This document shows, one piece after another, positions 26,786-36,743 of a stretch of 64,000 nt of DNA. The translations under genes were made by a program, and so were the position numbers. The notes beneath the pieces are model-generated. The model saw nothing but the letters and a program-made list of their open reading frames with translations. It did no database searches and was not told the DNA's origin. The first letter of the stretch is position 1. Every line of letters begins with the position of its first letter. The stretch comes from Sphingobacterium multivorum (GTDB lineage: Bacteria > Bacteroidota > Bacteroidia > Sphingobacteriales > Sphingobacteriaceae): the NCBI RefSeq assembly GCF_039511225.1, contig NZ_CP154261.1, positions 1,550,001 through 1,614,000 of the forward strand, given 5' to 3'.

Positions 26786-29700
26786 ATGAAAGAAAGAGGG
26801 GACAAACTTTACAAATTACAACTGTTGAATATTTTTAATAAAGGGGGGGGCCTGATAACCGTGTTTTTGATGTTATTCTTTTTTGAAGGATATACTCAGA
26901 CAAATGACCCCTATCAACTCAAAAAAATAGGGCAGATGACACCCGAGGCAACTAAATTTGCAAACTATTATTACACACCAGCTGTTTCGGCAACTGGAAC
27001 TGTCCCTATTGAGATACCACTATATGAAATTGATGTAGATGGACTCAAAATACCGATAAGCTTGTCATACCAAACTTCCGGAATTCAAGTAACGCAGCTC
27101 TCGGGTTCAGTTGGGCTTGGATGGTCGCTCAATGTTGGAGGAGGGGTTTATAGGAGTATCAATGGATTACCTGATGAATCTGTAGGAACAAATGGTGCAA
27201 CATTTTTAGGTCAGGCATTCCCTGCATCCGCTTATTTAGCGAATAACATTAAAGCGAATACCCAACAGATGCAGTCCACGTTAGAATCATTTGCAACTAA
27301 TGGAATTGATATAAATCAAGATAATTATTCCTATAATTTTCTCAATAATGCAGGTGGTATTTTCTTTAATAATAAACTGGAGTTAAAGCAACTAAATGAT
27401 AATAAGTTGAGTTTTTCTTATGATTCCAAAGCGCTCAATAGTTTTCTCGTAAAAGATGATAATGGCAATAGCTTTAATTTTAATGTACGAGAGTATACGA
27501 GTACATATTCTAACCCGAGTAATTGGTCATCGAGTGGAGCAACAGGCTGGAAACTTAATGAAATTACAACTGTACATAATAAGAAAGTTAATTTTTCTTA
27601 TATAGACTACTCTACCTCGTATAGCTATCCCAGCTCGAGTACACTTTTTCGTATAAAAGGCCTTAATACCGAAAAAGCAGGCAATTGTTTTGACGACCGT
27701 GAGGGGAGTAACACTATTTATACCTCCGTGAATAATGGCAATAAATTGATTAGCATGGTGAGTTCCCAAGACCTGACTATTGCATTCACTTATTCTGATG
27801 ATGCCAAGGCTTCAAATTGGAAAAAAAAGTTGGATAAAATAGAAGTGAAAAATAAAAACGGGGATATTATCAGAAGAATTAAATTCAGTTATGAATTGTT
27901 TAAAGGCAATCCGCAGTTGAAACTTTCTCGACTGGCTTTTGAGGATACAGTTGGTGAGGAGAAGCAGGTCTATACATTTCAATATCATGAAGAATATGGT
28001 CTTCCGGAAACACTGACGTTATCGAAAGACGGTTTCGGATATTATAACGGGTATGATAATAAACATCTTCTATATATAGCTGGTACCAGTTGGACTGCAT
28101 ATCGAGATGTTTCTGATAATTATACCAGACAAGGTAGTTTAAAACAAATTAATTATCCAACTTCTGGGGGGCTCAAACTATATTATTCTGCAAATAAATC
28201 GGGAACACGTTGTGCTCCAGGGCTTAGAGTAGATAAAATTGAACTTTTTGATAGTGATGGTCTTGTCGTAAATACAAAGCAGTACGAATACGCCTCGCCC
28301 GAAGGCTTGTGGATAAGCTTTCCAGATAATGCTATTCGGGATTTTCCGGTTGATCAGGGGTATTTTGGAGCGGCTAGCTGCTATAGTTATTCTTCTGAAA
28401 AGACAATGAAAAAGAGTCATCTGCCATCAAATTTTTACTACAAGAAGGTTGTAATAAAAGAGGTCGTAAATGGAAAAGAAAGTACGACTGTTGAAAATTA
28501 TGATGACCCTTTGCCATCAATTACCAATGATGCATTGGAAGGTTATGTTTTTCAACCAATTTTGACATCGAGGGAATTCTATAGTGGTAATGAAATAACC
28601 GGAGTTAAAGTTAAGTCTGAAAGCTTTAATTATACACCAGTAATCGGTACTACAGATGACGCAGATATGTATGAACCCTTTCCCTCCTTTCTCACAAATA
28701 TGTACTTGTTAAGTTCTAATGGAACGGAAATAATGCATCCTTGCCTTAATTATCAGCCTGGATTATTTGTTAAAAGTACGCTACGTGCCAAATGGACCAA
28801 ATTGACGGGAAAAGAAGAAAAGCTATATTCAGATGGAGTCAAATCGTCTTCTGTAGCTACATCCTATCAATACAATAACAATGACCACCGTTACCCGACA
28901 AACATTTTAACAAGCAGGAGTCAAGGGGGGACAATAAATCAAGAGATTAAATATCCGCAAGATATGATAAAGGGCTTGATTGATCCATTGGGCGTATATC
29001 AATTGATGTTTTCTAAAAATATGCTCAGTACAGCAATTATCTCAAAAGAGGATGTGGATGGTAGAGTCAAAGGACAAATGAGCGAGTTTACAAAAACATC
29101 TCATGGCTTCCCAGCATTAAGCGCAGTTAAGTCCCTAAATTCTGCAACAGGTGTTTACGAAGGACGTATTCGATACAATTTATACGATAAATACGGAAAT
29201 GTCATTGAACAGCAGTTGGAAAAGGGCACACCTATGTGTATCTTATATGGTTACGCAGGCCAATATCCGGTTGCAGAAATTGAAAATGCCAGTTATGACC
29301 AGGTATTCAAAGTTTTGGGACAGACTACGATAAATGCACTGGATCAAGCCACTGTTTCTGACGCAACAATAGTTGCTGCGATGAATAAATTAAGAGCAGA
29401 CAATTCAATGTCAAGATCGATGATAACAAGTTATACATATAAACCGTTGGTAGGAATAACGAGTAAAACTGATGCTCGAGGAGAAGTCGAAACCTATCAA
29501 TATGATGGTATGCAGAGATTCCAGCACATAATTGATCGTTCGTCGAATATTGTTAAATCATTTAGTTATAACTATCGCGGAGAGATAATATATACCAACG
29601 ATTTGAAAAGTAAAGTATTCCGCAAGAACAATTGCTCTGGCTTGGTAGGCTCTGAGGTTACATACACCGTTCCGGCAGGAAAGTATACATCAAAAATATC

Positions 29701-30040
29701 AAAATATGATGCGAACTTGCAAGCAAGCAATGATATTGACGCAAACGGACAGAACTATGCTAATACGAATGGAACCTGTCTTGATTGTCGTCGAGTCAAA
29801 ATTATGATACCTCCAGCTGCTCTTCCAAATTTATACATTCGTTATCAGGATTGTACAACCTTAACCTATCAAGTAGTCGCAGCCAATCAATTGGATCATG
29901 ATTATGTACCTGACGGCCAAGGACGTTATGCTTATTACGTTTGTGCACAAGCATTTTTTATTGGATTTAGATATGGTAGTTCTGGTACTGACCAAACTAT
30001 CAATGGTGTAACTACTTCATGGCAAGAAAGCTGCAATTAA
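26786..30040 (+). CDS. Rhs-locus first component (TcB/SpvB-like, YD repeats, DUF5977-like end)
   Basis: A 1084-residue exported protein. A basic start and hydrophobic segment (VFLMLFFFEGYTQTN) form a signal peptide. The N-terminal region (TGTVPIEIPLYEIDVDG, then PISLSYQTSGIQVTQLSGSV, GLGWSLNVGGG) looks like the beta-rich shell region of SpvB/TcB proteins. YD-type repeats appear near residues 890-930 (TYQYDGMQRFQHIID). The last about 145 residues include a cysteine-rich segment resembling DUF5977 (VTYTVPAGKYTSKISKYDAN). The next gene, an Rhs-core protein, starts two bases after its stop, so the two may build one toxin-enclosing shell as TcB and TcC do. A run of eight G bases near codon 20 could make expression phase-variable. 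The domain calls are by eye. Confidence 0.75.
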   Translation: MKERGDKLYKLQLLNIFNKGGGLITVFLMLFFFEGYTQTNDPYQLKKIGQMTPEATKFANYYYTPAVSATGTVPIEIPLYEIDVDGLKIPISLSYQTSGIQVTQLSGSVGLGWSLNVGGGVYRSINGLPDESVGTNGATFLGQAFPASAYLANNIKANTQQMQSTLESFATNGIDINQDNYSYNFLNNAGGIFFNNKLELKQLNDNKLSFSYDSKALNSFLVKDDNGNSFNFNVREYTSTYSNPSNWSSSGATGWKLNEITTVHNKKVNFSYIDYSTSYSYPSSSTLFRIKGLNTEKAGNCFDDREGSNTIYTSVNNGNKLISMVSSQDLTIAFTYSDDAKASNWKKKLDKIEVKNKNGDIIRRIKFSYELFKGNPQLKLSRLAFEDTVGEEKQVYTFQYHEEYGLPETLTLSKDGFGYYNGYDNKHLLYIAGTSWTAYRDVSDNYTRQGSLKQINYPTSGGLKLYYSANKSGTRCAPGLRVDKIELFDSDGLVVNTKQYEYASPEGLWISFPDNAIRDFPVDQGYFGAASCYSYSSEKTMKKSHLPSNFYYKKVVIKEVVNGKESTTVENYDDPLPSITNDALEGYVFQPILTSREFYSGNEITGVKVKSESFNYTPVIGTTDDADMYEPFPSFLTNMYLLSSNGTEIMHPCLNYQPGLFVKSTLRAKWTKLTGKEEKLYSDGVKSSSVATSYQYNNNDHRYPTNILTSRSQGGTINQEIKYPQDMIKGLIDPLGVYQLMFSKNMLSTAIISKEDVDGRVKGQMSEFTKTSHGFPALSAVKSLNSATGVYEGRIRYNLYDKYGNVIEQQLEKGTPMCILYGYAGQYPVAEIENASYDQVFKVLGQTTINALDQATVSDATIVAAMNKLRADNSMSRSMITSYTYKPLVGITSKTDARGEVETYQYDGMQRFQHIIDRSSNIVKSFSYNYRGEIIYTNDLKSKVFRKNNCSGLVGSEVTYTVPAGKYTSKISKYDANLQASNDIDANGQNYANTNGTCLDCRRVKIMIPPAALPNLYIRYQDCTTLTYQVVAANQLDHDYVPDGQGRYAYYVCAQAFFIGFRYGSSGTDQTINGVTTSWQESCN
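26843..26850. repeat. Run of eight G bases inside the signal-peptide coding region
   Basis: An uninterrupted (G)8 tract lies at codons 20-22 of the Rhs1 first-component gene, between the basic start and the hydrophobic signal segment. Gain or loss of one base would end translation soon after, so the tract could act as an on/off switch through slipped-strand replication. Confidence 0.6.
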
Positions 30041-30041
30041 T

Positions 30042-33000
30042 ATGATTTTCATGAAAAATAGACAGAGTAATATGAATCTAGCTAAAAGAACTGTTTTTAT
30101 TTTTTTGTCAACACTGTTATGTGCGATTGGATACGGGCAGGAATTGCAAGAAAACCCTGTTTTTAACGTTTATAATAATCAGACAGATATAAAAGCATTA
30201 AAAAGTATCACGTTAAAAAGTGGTTTTCACATTCCTGCAGGTAATACTGTGACAATCTCTATTGCGTCATTTCCATATTTGGTACGCAATATTAGTAAAG
30301 AACAGAATTACGTATTAACCAAGACGTTTAGAAGTCCGGGGGTCACCCCAAACAATATAGACCAACCGCGTAGCATTGGTGACGAAAATCAGACCATTCA
30401 ATATTTTGATGGCTTGGGAAGACCATCACAGGTTATTCAGGTCATGGCCAGTCCCAAATATTTAGATATTTTACAATACAAAGAATACGATGGGTTTGGG
30501 AGAGAAAGTACGAGTTATCTACCACATGTTAAGAATAAGAACAAAGGTGGTAGTCTCCAGCCAGCGGATAGCATAAAATTAGACCAGTTGGCCTACTATT
30601 CTAATCCTTGGGACGCTGTTGTCAAGACCGGCAAGCCGTACGCTGTTGCATTACTAGAAAATAGTCCACTCGGACGTATTTTGGAACAGGGCGCGGCAGG
30701 CGCTGCATGGCAACCTGTGGCCACACGTTCGACAGTTAAGCGCAATTCAGCCGAAGGGCATACTATTGTCACCGAATATAGCATCAATGCCGCTGCTGAC
30801 GTGCCCTTATGGAAAATAAAAGCGGACGATAAAAGTGCGGATAGAACAACAAATTATTCTGAGGGTGCGCTTAATCTAACCATTACTAAGGATGAAAACT
30901 GGATTGCTGATAGTGTAAAAGCTGGTACGACAGAGGAGTATAAGGATGCTCAGGGCCGTGTAATTCTTAAAAGAGTATGGGCCTCAAAAACCAAATCCCT
31001 CAATACCCATTATGTTTATGATAATTTTGGTAACCTTCGGTATGTCATTCCACCAGGATACAACGAGCCTGCTCTTGATGAAAGCAGTGAACCTTTTAAA
31101 GAACTTGTGTACGCTTATAAGTATGATGGCAGACAACGTTTAATTAAGAAGAAGATTCCGGGCAAAGGATGGGAGTATATTGTTTATAACAATAACGATC
31201 AGGTAGTCTTCACCCGTGATGCAGAACAGTTAAAACGAGGTGAATGGAGTTTTACCAAATATGATGTATTTGGTCGTGTTATATTGAATGGAATAGAGAG
31301 TGGACATAGTGGTGATGATCATGACAATCTTCAGAAAACACTCGCAGCGTATACTGGGGTACTGTGGGAGCAGCCTGGTTCAGGATTGGAAGGTTATACG
31401 AATAATGCGATTCCAACGAATTTGGGGAGTATGATTGTTCATAAAGTAAATTATTATGATAGCTATAGTGACATACCCAATCTGCCATTTACTAACCATT
31501 CAGGTTACAGCAATATGCTGAAAGGATTGCTGATTGCCACCAAGACGCGCGTGCTCGATTCTAATCCGGTACAGTGGATCTGGTCAGTAAATGATTACGA
31601 TGATGACGCGCAGGTCGTAAGACAAAGCCGTACCAATCATCTTGGTGGAAATGATATTATTACTAATGAATATAATTTTTCAGGGCAATTGGTCAAAACG
31701 AGCCAAGAACATTCCACTCCGCTTAGTGGCCGTACGATCACTATTTCTACTAAAAACGAATACGATCATGTCGGCCGATTGTTAGAAGCAAAGAAAAGGA
31801 TAAATGAACAACCAGAAGTTATTCAGGCTAAGTTGGCATACAATGAAATCGGCCAGTTGATCGGTCGGTCGGTTCATAGCGAAGATAATGGTGTAACCTT
31901 TTGGAATACTACTTCCTTTGCTTACAATGAAAGGGGGTGGCAAAGAAAAGTGGGAACGCCATTTTTCTCATATCAGCTAAATTATAACGTAGACAACGGG
32001 GGCACTGTGTTGAATAATGCGCAATATAATGGTAATATTAGTCAGCAGCAGTGGGGCCATAAGTTTGCAATGAATAGGACATTTAATTATACCTATGATA
32101 ATCTAGATCGACTAATACTGGGTGTTTCTTTGGACAGTATAAAGATCAAAGAAGAACTGTCGTATGATGACATGGGAAATATAAAAAGTCTGAGACGCGA
32201 TGATGGGACAGCTTTTGGTTATAATTATGCGAACGATAATAAGAGTAACCGATTGACGGGTTTAAGCGGAGGAATTGGCGGTAATTATACGTGTGATGAT
32301 AATGGAAACTCACTTACCGACCGCCTTGGAATCACGCTTACGTATAATTATCTAAATCTACCTAAAAGTGCGAAACGTGTAGGCGGTACTGATCCCATTG
32401 AGATCTCCTATATATATGACGCCGGAGGAAATAAGCTGAGAAAAGTATCCTCAAAGGAGGGAGATAGAAATTATATTGGCGGAATTGAATATAGCGGAAA
32501 CAATATTGAGCGAATCGGTACTGAGGAGGGGTATTTATTGAGGAATGGAACTAATTATTCCTATTATTATGCTTTGAAAGATCATTTGGGCAATATTCGT
32601 TCGGTGATCTATAAAAATCCGACCACAAATAAAATTGAGCCTATTCAAAAACAAGATTATTATCCTTTCGGCAAGACAAAGGGAATTTTGAGTGGCGGGA
32701 ATAATAAGTATCTTTATAACGGAAAAGAAATACAGCAGGATTTAGGGGGGCAGTTAGATTATGGGGCGAGGTTATATGATGCTGAGATTGGACGGTGGAG
32801 CGTAGCTGATGCAATGGCGGACGAACCTGAACAGTTAGATAAATCTCCTTATGCTTATGGGTGGAACAACCCTGTAAATCTAACAGACCCTGATGGTAAT
32901 TGCCCAAATTGTATTACAGCCGGTATAGGAGTATTGGTGGGCGGGGGTGTTGAGCTTGCTAGTCAATTAATTTCAGGAAAAAAATTAGATGAGGTTGATT

Positions 33001-33545
33001 GGGCAGATGTAGGCGTCGAAGCATTAAAAGGAGGATTATTAGGATCTGGCGTGGGAGCAGGAGCAGCAGCTGGTATCGAAGCGGGTGGGCTTGTAGCAAA
33101 AGCTACATTAGATGTTTCAAAAAAAGACGGAGTGAAAAATTATTTTTCAGGAACGAAATCTGGAGGAGAAACTCTTTATGATGGCGTTGTTGATTATGCT
33201 GGCGGAAAAGCTGTCGGAGCCCTTGGTAAAAAAATGACTACTTATGCTTCAAAAGCTGTTACAAAAAGCATTAAAACAGAAGTTAAGGCTGTAAAAGCAG
33301 TTGTTCAAGCTTCCAATAAATTCAACAAAGTCACAAATGGTGGACGACAAATGGAGGGAGCTAAATCCTTAGCAGCAACGTCGAAACTGGTTAGTGCCAA
33401 ATCAACACTTCAAAATGCTAGTAGAGCAAGTGCGGCAGCAAAATCTAACCAAAAGTTGTTTACCGGAAATCATGCTACCGCCGTGAGAAATGGAGCAACA
33501 GCTGGATTTACTGAAAAATTAAAAAAATGGTTGGATATTAAATAA
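30042..33545 (+). CDS. Rhs polymorphic toxin protein (DUF6443-type) with unidentified C-terminal tip
   Basis: A 1167-residue exported Rhs-family protein. After a signal peptide (VFIFLSTLLCAIGYGQ) comes a DUF6443-like region at about residues 85-160 ([20 protein letters not shown]). YD repeats run through the middle ([15 protein letters not shown]). The Rhs core lies at about 870-950 and contains [36 protein letters not shown] and [15 protein letters not shown]. The last about 215 residues after the core are the variable tip: Gly- and Ala-rich hydrophobic stretches, then a basic Ala- and Ser-rich region ending LKKWLDIK. I cannot assign the tip to a toxin family. A membrane-anchored immunity-like gene follows after six bases. 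Confidence 0.9.
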   Translation: MIFMKNRQSNMNLAKRTVFIFLSTLLCAIGYGQELQENPVFNVYNNQTDIKALKSITLKSGFHIPAGNTVTISIASFPYLVRNISKEQNYVLTKTFRSPGVTPNNIDQPRSIGDENQTIQYFDGLGRPSQVIQVMASPKYLDILQYKEYDGFGRESTSYLPHVKNKNKGGSLQPADSIKLDQLAYYSNPWDAVVKTGKPYAVALLENSPLGRILEQGAAGAAWQPVATRSTVKRNSAEGHTIVTEYSINAAADVPLWKIKADDKSADRTTNYSEGALNLTITKDENWIADSVKAGTTEEYKDAQGRVILKRVWASKTKSLNTHYVYDNFGNLRYVIPPGYNEPALDESSEPFKELVYAYKYDGRQRLIKKKIPGKGWEYIVYNNNDQVVFTRDAEQLKRGEWSFTKYDVFGRVILNGIESGHSGDDHDNLQKTLAAYTGVLWEQPGSGLEGYTNNAIPTNLGSMIVHKVNYYDSYSDIPNLPFTNHSGYSNMLKGLLIATKTRVLDSNPVQWIWSVNDYDDDAQVVRQSRTNHLGGNDIITNEYNFSGQLVKTSQEHSTPLSGRTITISTKNEYDHVGRLLEAKKRINEQPEVIQAKLAYNEIGQLIGRSVHSEDNGVTFWNTTSFAYNERGWQRKVGTPFFSYQLNYNVDNGGTVLNNAQYNGNISQQQWGHKFAMNRTFNYTYDNLDRLILGVSLDSIKIKEELSYDDMGNIKSLRRDDGTAFGYNYANDNKSNRLTGLSGGIGGNYTCDDNGNSLTDRLGITLTYNYLNLPKSAKRVGGTDPIEISYIYDAGGNKLRKVSSKEGDRNYIGGIEYSGNNIERIGTEEGYLLRNGTNYSYYYALKDHLGNIRSVIYKNPTTNKIEPIQKQDYYPFGKTKGILSGGNNKYLYNGKEIQQDLGGQLDYGARLYDAEIGRWSVADAMADEPEQLDKSPYAYGWNNPVNLTDPDGNCPNCITAGIGVLVGGGVELASQLISGKKLDEVDWADVGVEALKGGLLGSGVGAGAAAGIEAGGLVAKATLDVSKKDGVKNYFSGTKSGGETLYDGVVDYAGGKAVGALGKKMTTYASKAVTKSIKTEVKAVKAVVQASNKFNKVTNGGRQMEGAKSLAATSKLVSAKSTLQNASRASAAAKSNQKLFTGNHATAVRNGATAGFTEKLKKWLDIK

Positions 33546-33551
33546 TTATAA

Positions 33552-33887
33552 ATGGAAAGGTTAAAATTAATATTATTTTTTGTTGTATTGATAGTAATTA
33601 TTTCTGGCGGCCTTTATTGGACTGGCACCACTGGTGAAAAAGAAAAAATGGAGAGAGTTGAAATAGTGAATAAAAACCATGGATATGTACGAGGACTTGT
33701 TACCAAAATATTTTCTTATAAGGGGCATAGCATTCATGTTAAATACATAGTTAATGGTGTTGAATATGAAAGTCGTACTGGATGGGATTATAATCCGAAG
33801 GGAATTAATGAAGGGGATTCTATTTGGCTGAAATACGCAACTGAAGACCCAAGTTTAATTATTACAGAATTGGAAAAGGCTTATTAA
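33552..33887 (+). CDS. Probable immunity protein for the Rhs1 tip
   Basis: A 111-residue protein with one N-terminal membrane anchor (LILFFVVLIVIISGGLYW) and a small outer domain (GDSIWLKYATEDPSLIITEL). It begins six bases after the Rhs1 stop codon, the usual position for a cognate immunity gene. A full-length orphan copy is found at 22348-22683, as expected if immunity genes are retained after tips are exchanged. The membrane anchor suggests protection in the periplasm or at the membrane. Immunity activity itself is an inference from position and duplication. Confidence 0.7.
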   Translation: MERLKLILFFVVLIVIISGGLYWTGTTGEKEKMERVEIVNKNHGYVRGLVTKIFSYKGHSIHVKYIVNGVEYESRTGWDYNPKGINEGDSIWLKYATEDPSLIITELEKAY

Positions 33888-33893
33888 TCAGTC

Positions 33894-34523
33894 ATGAACA
33901 CGTATAAATTACTATTTTTATTTCTTTTAGCCACATTTAATGGTTATTGTCAAGAGGCTTTTGAAGGTGAAATTATTTATCAAAATAACTTCGAGAGCAA
34001 AGTGCCTAATGTTTCTAGTGAACAGATGAAAGCTCTCGTAGGCGAGAAACAAGAATATTTTATTAAATCAAGCAACTATAAATCTTACACAAATGGTATT
34101 GGTATAACCGTTCAGTTATATATCGGCGAAATGAATAAACTTTATAATAAGACGAGCGGATCGGACACACTTTATTGGTTTAATGCGGATGTAAATTCAG
34201 ATTCGGTAGTTAATTCGGAGCTTATTAAAAATAAGGAGAAAATACTAGGTGAAGATTGTGATGCATTAGTTCTAACGACGAAAAGCGGGCAAACAACCTA
34301 CTTTTTTTCATCAAGATATCCCATTAATGTCAGTAAATTTCAGAACCATAATTATGGAAACTGGAATTACTATTTATCAAAAGCAAAGTCTGTTCCATTG
34401 AAAATCGTGGTTGAAAATAAGCAATTTAAAATGGAGTCGGTAGCTCAAAAAATAGAAGCGATGGAACTTCCTGATGATTTCTTTGCAATATCAGCGGATA
34501 CGCCAATAAAGAAATCGAGATAA
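33894..34523 (+). CDS. Secreted GLPGLI/DUF4412-like protein next to the Rhs1 immunity gene
   Basis: A 209-residue protein with a signal peptide (LLFLFLLATFNGYCQ). The mature part starts with FEGEIIYQNNFESK, a feature of GLPGLI/DUF4412-type secreted proteins of Bacteroidota, and contains beta segments and a Lys-rich end. It starts seven bases after the immunity gene, and a decayed copy of the same pair exists at 22.7 kb, so it probably travels with that immunity gene. It may be a second immunity factor. Family assignment tentative. Confidence 0.55.
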   Translation: MNTYKLLFLFLLATFNGYCQEAFEGEIIYQNNFESKVPNVSSEQMKALVGEKQEYFIKSSNYKSYTNGIGITVQLYIGEMNKLYNKTSGSDTLYWFNADVNSDSVVNSELIKNKEKILGEDCDALVLTTKSGQTTYFFSSRYPINVSKFQNHNYGNWNYYLSKAKSVPLKIVVENKQFKMESVAQKIEAMELPDDFFAISADTPIKKSR

Positions 34524-34551
34524 TTCAAGTTTTTAAAATACATTAATAGTG

Positions 34552-34580
34552 AATGGAGTTCTCTCATAGAGTTCTCCATT
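34552..34580 (+). terminator. Terminator of the Rhs1 locus
   Basis: AATGGAG and CTCCATT form the outer stem, with an inner CTCT/AGAG pairing, followed by TTTTTT. It lies about 30 bases after the last gene of the locus. Confidence 0.65.
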
Positions 34581-34700
34581 TTTTATCTCCGTAGCATTGA
34601 CTTTTCGGTAGTTTCATCCTACCGATAACATAGTCCTTCTTTTACTGCAATAGCCCCTGAATGAAGCCTAAGTTTGTGTAAGATTTAAAAACACAACATA

Positions 34701-36743
34701 ATGGCAAATCAATTTCTTATTAAAAACAGGCTAGACGATATAAGGACTCTATCAGCGGCAGAACTTACAGCATTAACAGACGGGACCTATGACGGACTGC
34801 GACTTTTAGGCTACCACCAGGCAAATGATACACCGGGCCCTATCAATTACTATATCAGTAACACTGCTGAGCAGGATAATGCCGGTAGCGTAATTGCAGT
34901 CGGTGGTAAAAAGCTGGAACATAAATTCACCCAACAAATTGATAGCAGATACTTTGGTACCAAAGGAGATGGCATCGCTGACGATGCGGATGCACTAATC
35001 CGATGCATCAAAAGTGCGTTATATCATAAAGCTCCTGCTTATATCCCAAAAACAGCTGCACATTATAACATAAGCAAAAATGTCCGGGTTCCGTTTGAAG
35101 TTGGCAGCAGAGTCAGGCTTGTCATTTTATCTAATGGTGCCTTGATTAAGCCCAATCAAAAGCTTACGTACAGTAAAGGTCAGAACATTTGGAACGTGAC
35201 CCAAAACCGGGAGGTCAATGTTTTCAGCTTAGGGGCTGATGGAATATACCCTTATCCATCAAATTTGTACAATATTTTCGATAACAACGTTGGGCATAGC
35301 GTCGAGATTGACGGACTTGAATTTGATCTCTCGGTATATGATGCAGTTACGTCTGCTACTCCTTATAACAATGACATTGTTTCGGCATTTCAGATCTCTG
35401 CAGAAAGGATTAGGCTATCAAATATTCGCATCGATAACGGCATAGGAAGTGCGATTCGCTTAATGGGAAGCCGACGACTTAACCTTTCAAATATCACTGT
35501 GAATAACTTTGGAGGCCGCGACAAGAATCTTCCAATGACATTGCCTGATAGTTATGGGGATGCTTTGCATATCATGGGGACAAAATCCGGCGCCAGGTAT
35601 GTGTTGGAGGGCTGTCATTTTGTAGGTAAGCAAACTGCCGGTAATTTTTCCCGCTGTGGTATTGTTCATGAATTTATGATCAATTATGATAACCGTGAGT
35701 CAAGCATGATCGTCCGGGATTCAACGATCGCAAACTTTTCCAAATGTTTTCATACAGAGCAGACCGGTTATTTTCGGAATACCTTTGAAAATGTCAAATT
35801 TTTTAACTTTAATATGTTAGCTGCAAATGCAGCCAGTATTTCGGATATTACCTACTTAAACTGCGATGTTGAACAAAAGAATGTAGACGGACTAGAACAA
35901 TTGGAAGCTTCGATTCTATCGTATATTGAAAGTTCAGGCGACGCCGTGACGAAGTTTATCGGTGGGCGGATCAGCCAGATGACGACCATCCCGAACCGAA
36001 ATGCACAGATTGGAAGTATTGTACTATTTCAGGGAGTCGATTTTTATAGTAATGGAAACAACCTGCGATTTTATGATGGTAAAAATGTTGTTTTTGATAG
36101 CTGTGTATTCAATGGTTTTGGTAGTGAAGACGCCAATCAATATTCGGTCTCGGGATGGGTGGCCAATGAAGCCGATTACTTTTTTAATAACTGCTCGTTT
36201 TTGAATAATAGCAATCGGTATTTTAAATCCGATAATCAATATCTACGTTTCCATGATTGTAAAAGTGAAAGCAAGGTGGATTCGTACACCTGCGGTAAAG
36301 ATCGGCCGAAGAAATATTTTGTATCCAATATATTTCCGAAAGCTGACGATATCTTTCAGACTTATATCCCATTTGTTGGCGGTGCCAATATCGATCTGAG
36401 TAATTATATACCAAGGAGTTTTCTGGAAAGTTTGGGATTTTTTGCCGTCTTGGTCGGGACTAATAAAGATAACGGCAGAGGGTTCGATAATTTTAAGGAA
36501 ATCGTACGTAACGAGCAAGGCTATTACCTGATCAATCCTTATTGGCATAGCTCGGGATGGTGGCAGTATGACCGACAGTTGAAAGGTACTATACCTGCTG
36601 GCTTTGAAGTCTCAACCTCAAATGGAGGATTAACCTGGTTGAATGCGCAGCGGGGAGCAAATGTGAATGGAGTCTACTTAATTGTCTTCAGTCGAAAATA
36701 CTGGGAATATTTTAGCGATAAATGGATTAAAAATATTCCTTAA
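34701..36743 (+). CDS. Right-handed beta-helix (pectate-lyase-fold) protein
   Basis: A 680-residue protein without a recognisable signal peptide. An N-terminal region of about 75 residues (FLIKNRLDDIRTLSAAELTA) leads into YFGTKGDGIADDADALIRCI, the entry motif of Pectate_lyase_3-type beta-helices, and then many short strand-turn repeats (ISNITYLNCDVEQ-like units, VFDSCVFNGFG, FNNCSFLNNSN). This fold occurs in polysaccharide lyases and phage tail spikes. The lack of a signal peptide and the start (MANQFLIKN) resemble tail-spike or appendage proteins more than exported lyases. No catalytic residues could be assigned. It stands alone between the two Rhs loci with a hairpin after it. Confidence 0.7.
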   Translation: MANQFLIKNRLDDIRTLSAAELTALTDGTYDGLRLLGYHQANDTPGPINYYISNTAEQDNAGSVIAVGGKKLEHKFTQQIDSRYFGTKGDGIADDADALIRCIKSALYHKAPAYIPKTAAHYNISKNVRVPFEVGSRVRLVILSNGALIKPNQKLTYSKGQNIWNVTQNREVNVFSLGADGIYPYPSNLYNIFDNNVGHSVEIDGLEFDLSVYDAVTSATPYNNDIVSAFQISAERIRLSNIRIDNGIGSAIRLMGSRRLNLSNITVNNFGGRDKNLPMTLPDSYGDALHIMGTKSGARYVLEGCHFVGKQTAGNFSRCGIVHEFMINYDNRESSMIVRDSTIANFSKCFHTEQTGYFRNTFENVKFFNFNMLAANAASISDITYLNCDVEQKNVDGLEQLEASILSYIESSGDAVTKFIGGRISQMTTIPNRNAQIGSIVLFQGVDFYSNGNNLRFYDGKNVVFDSCVFNGFGSEDANQYSVSGWVANEADYFFNNCSFLNNSNRYFKSDNQYLRFHDCKSESKVDSYTCGKDRPKKYFVSNIFPKADDIFQTYIPFVGGANIDLSNYIPRSFLESLGFFAVLVGTNKDNGRGFDNFKEIVRNEQGYYLINPYWHSSGWWQYDRQLKGTIPAGFEVSTSNGGLTWLNAQRGANVNGVYLIVFSRKYWEYFSDKWIKNIP

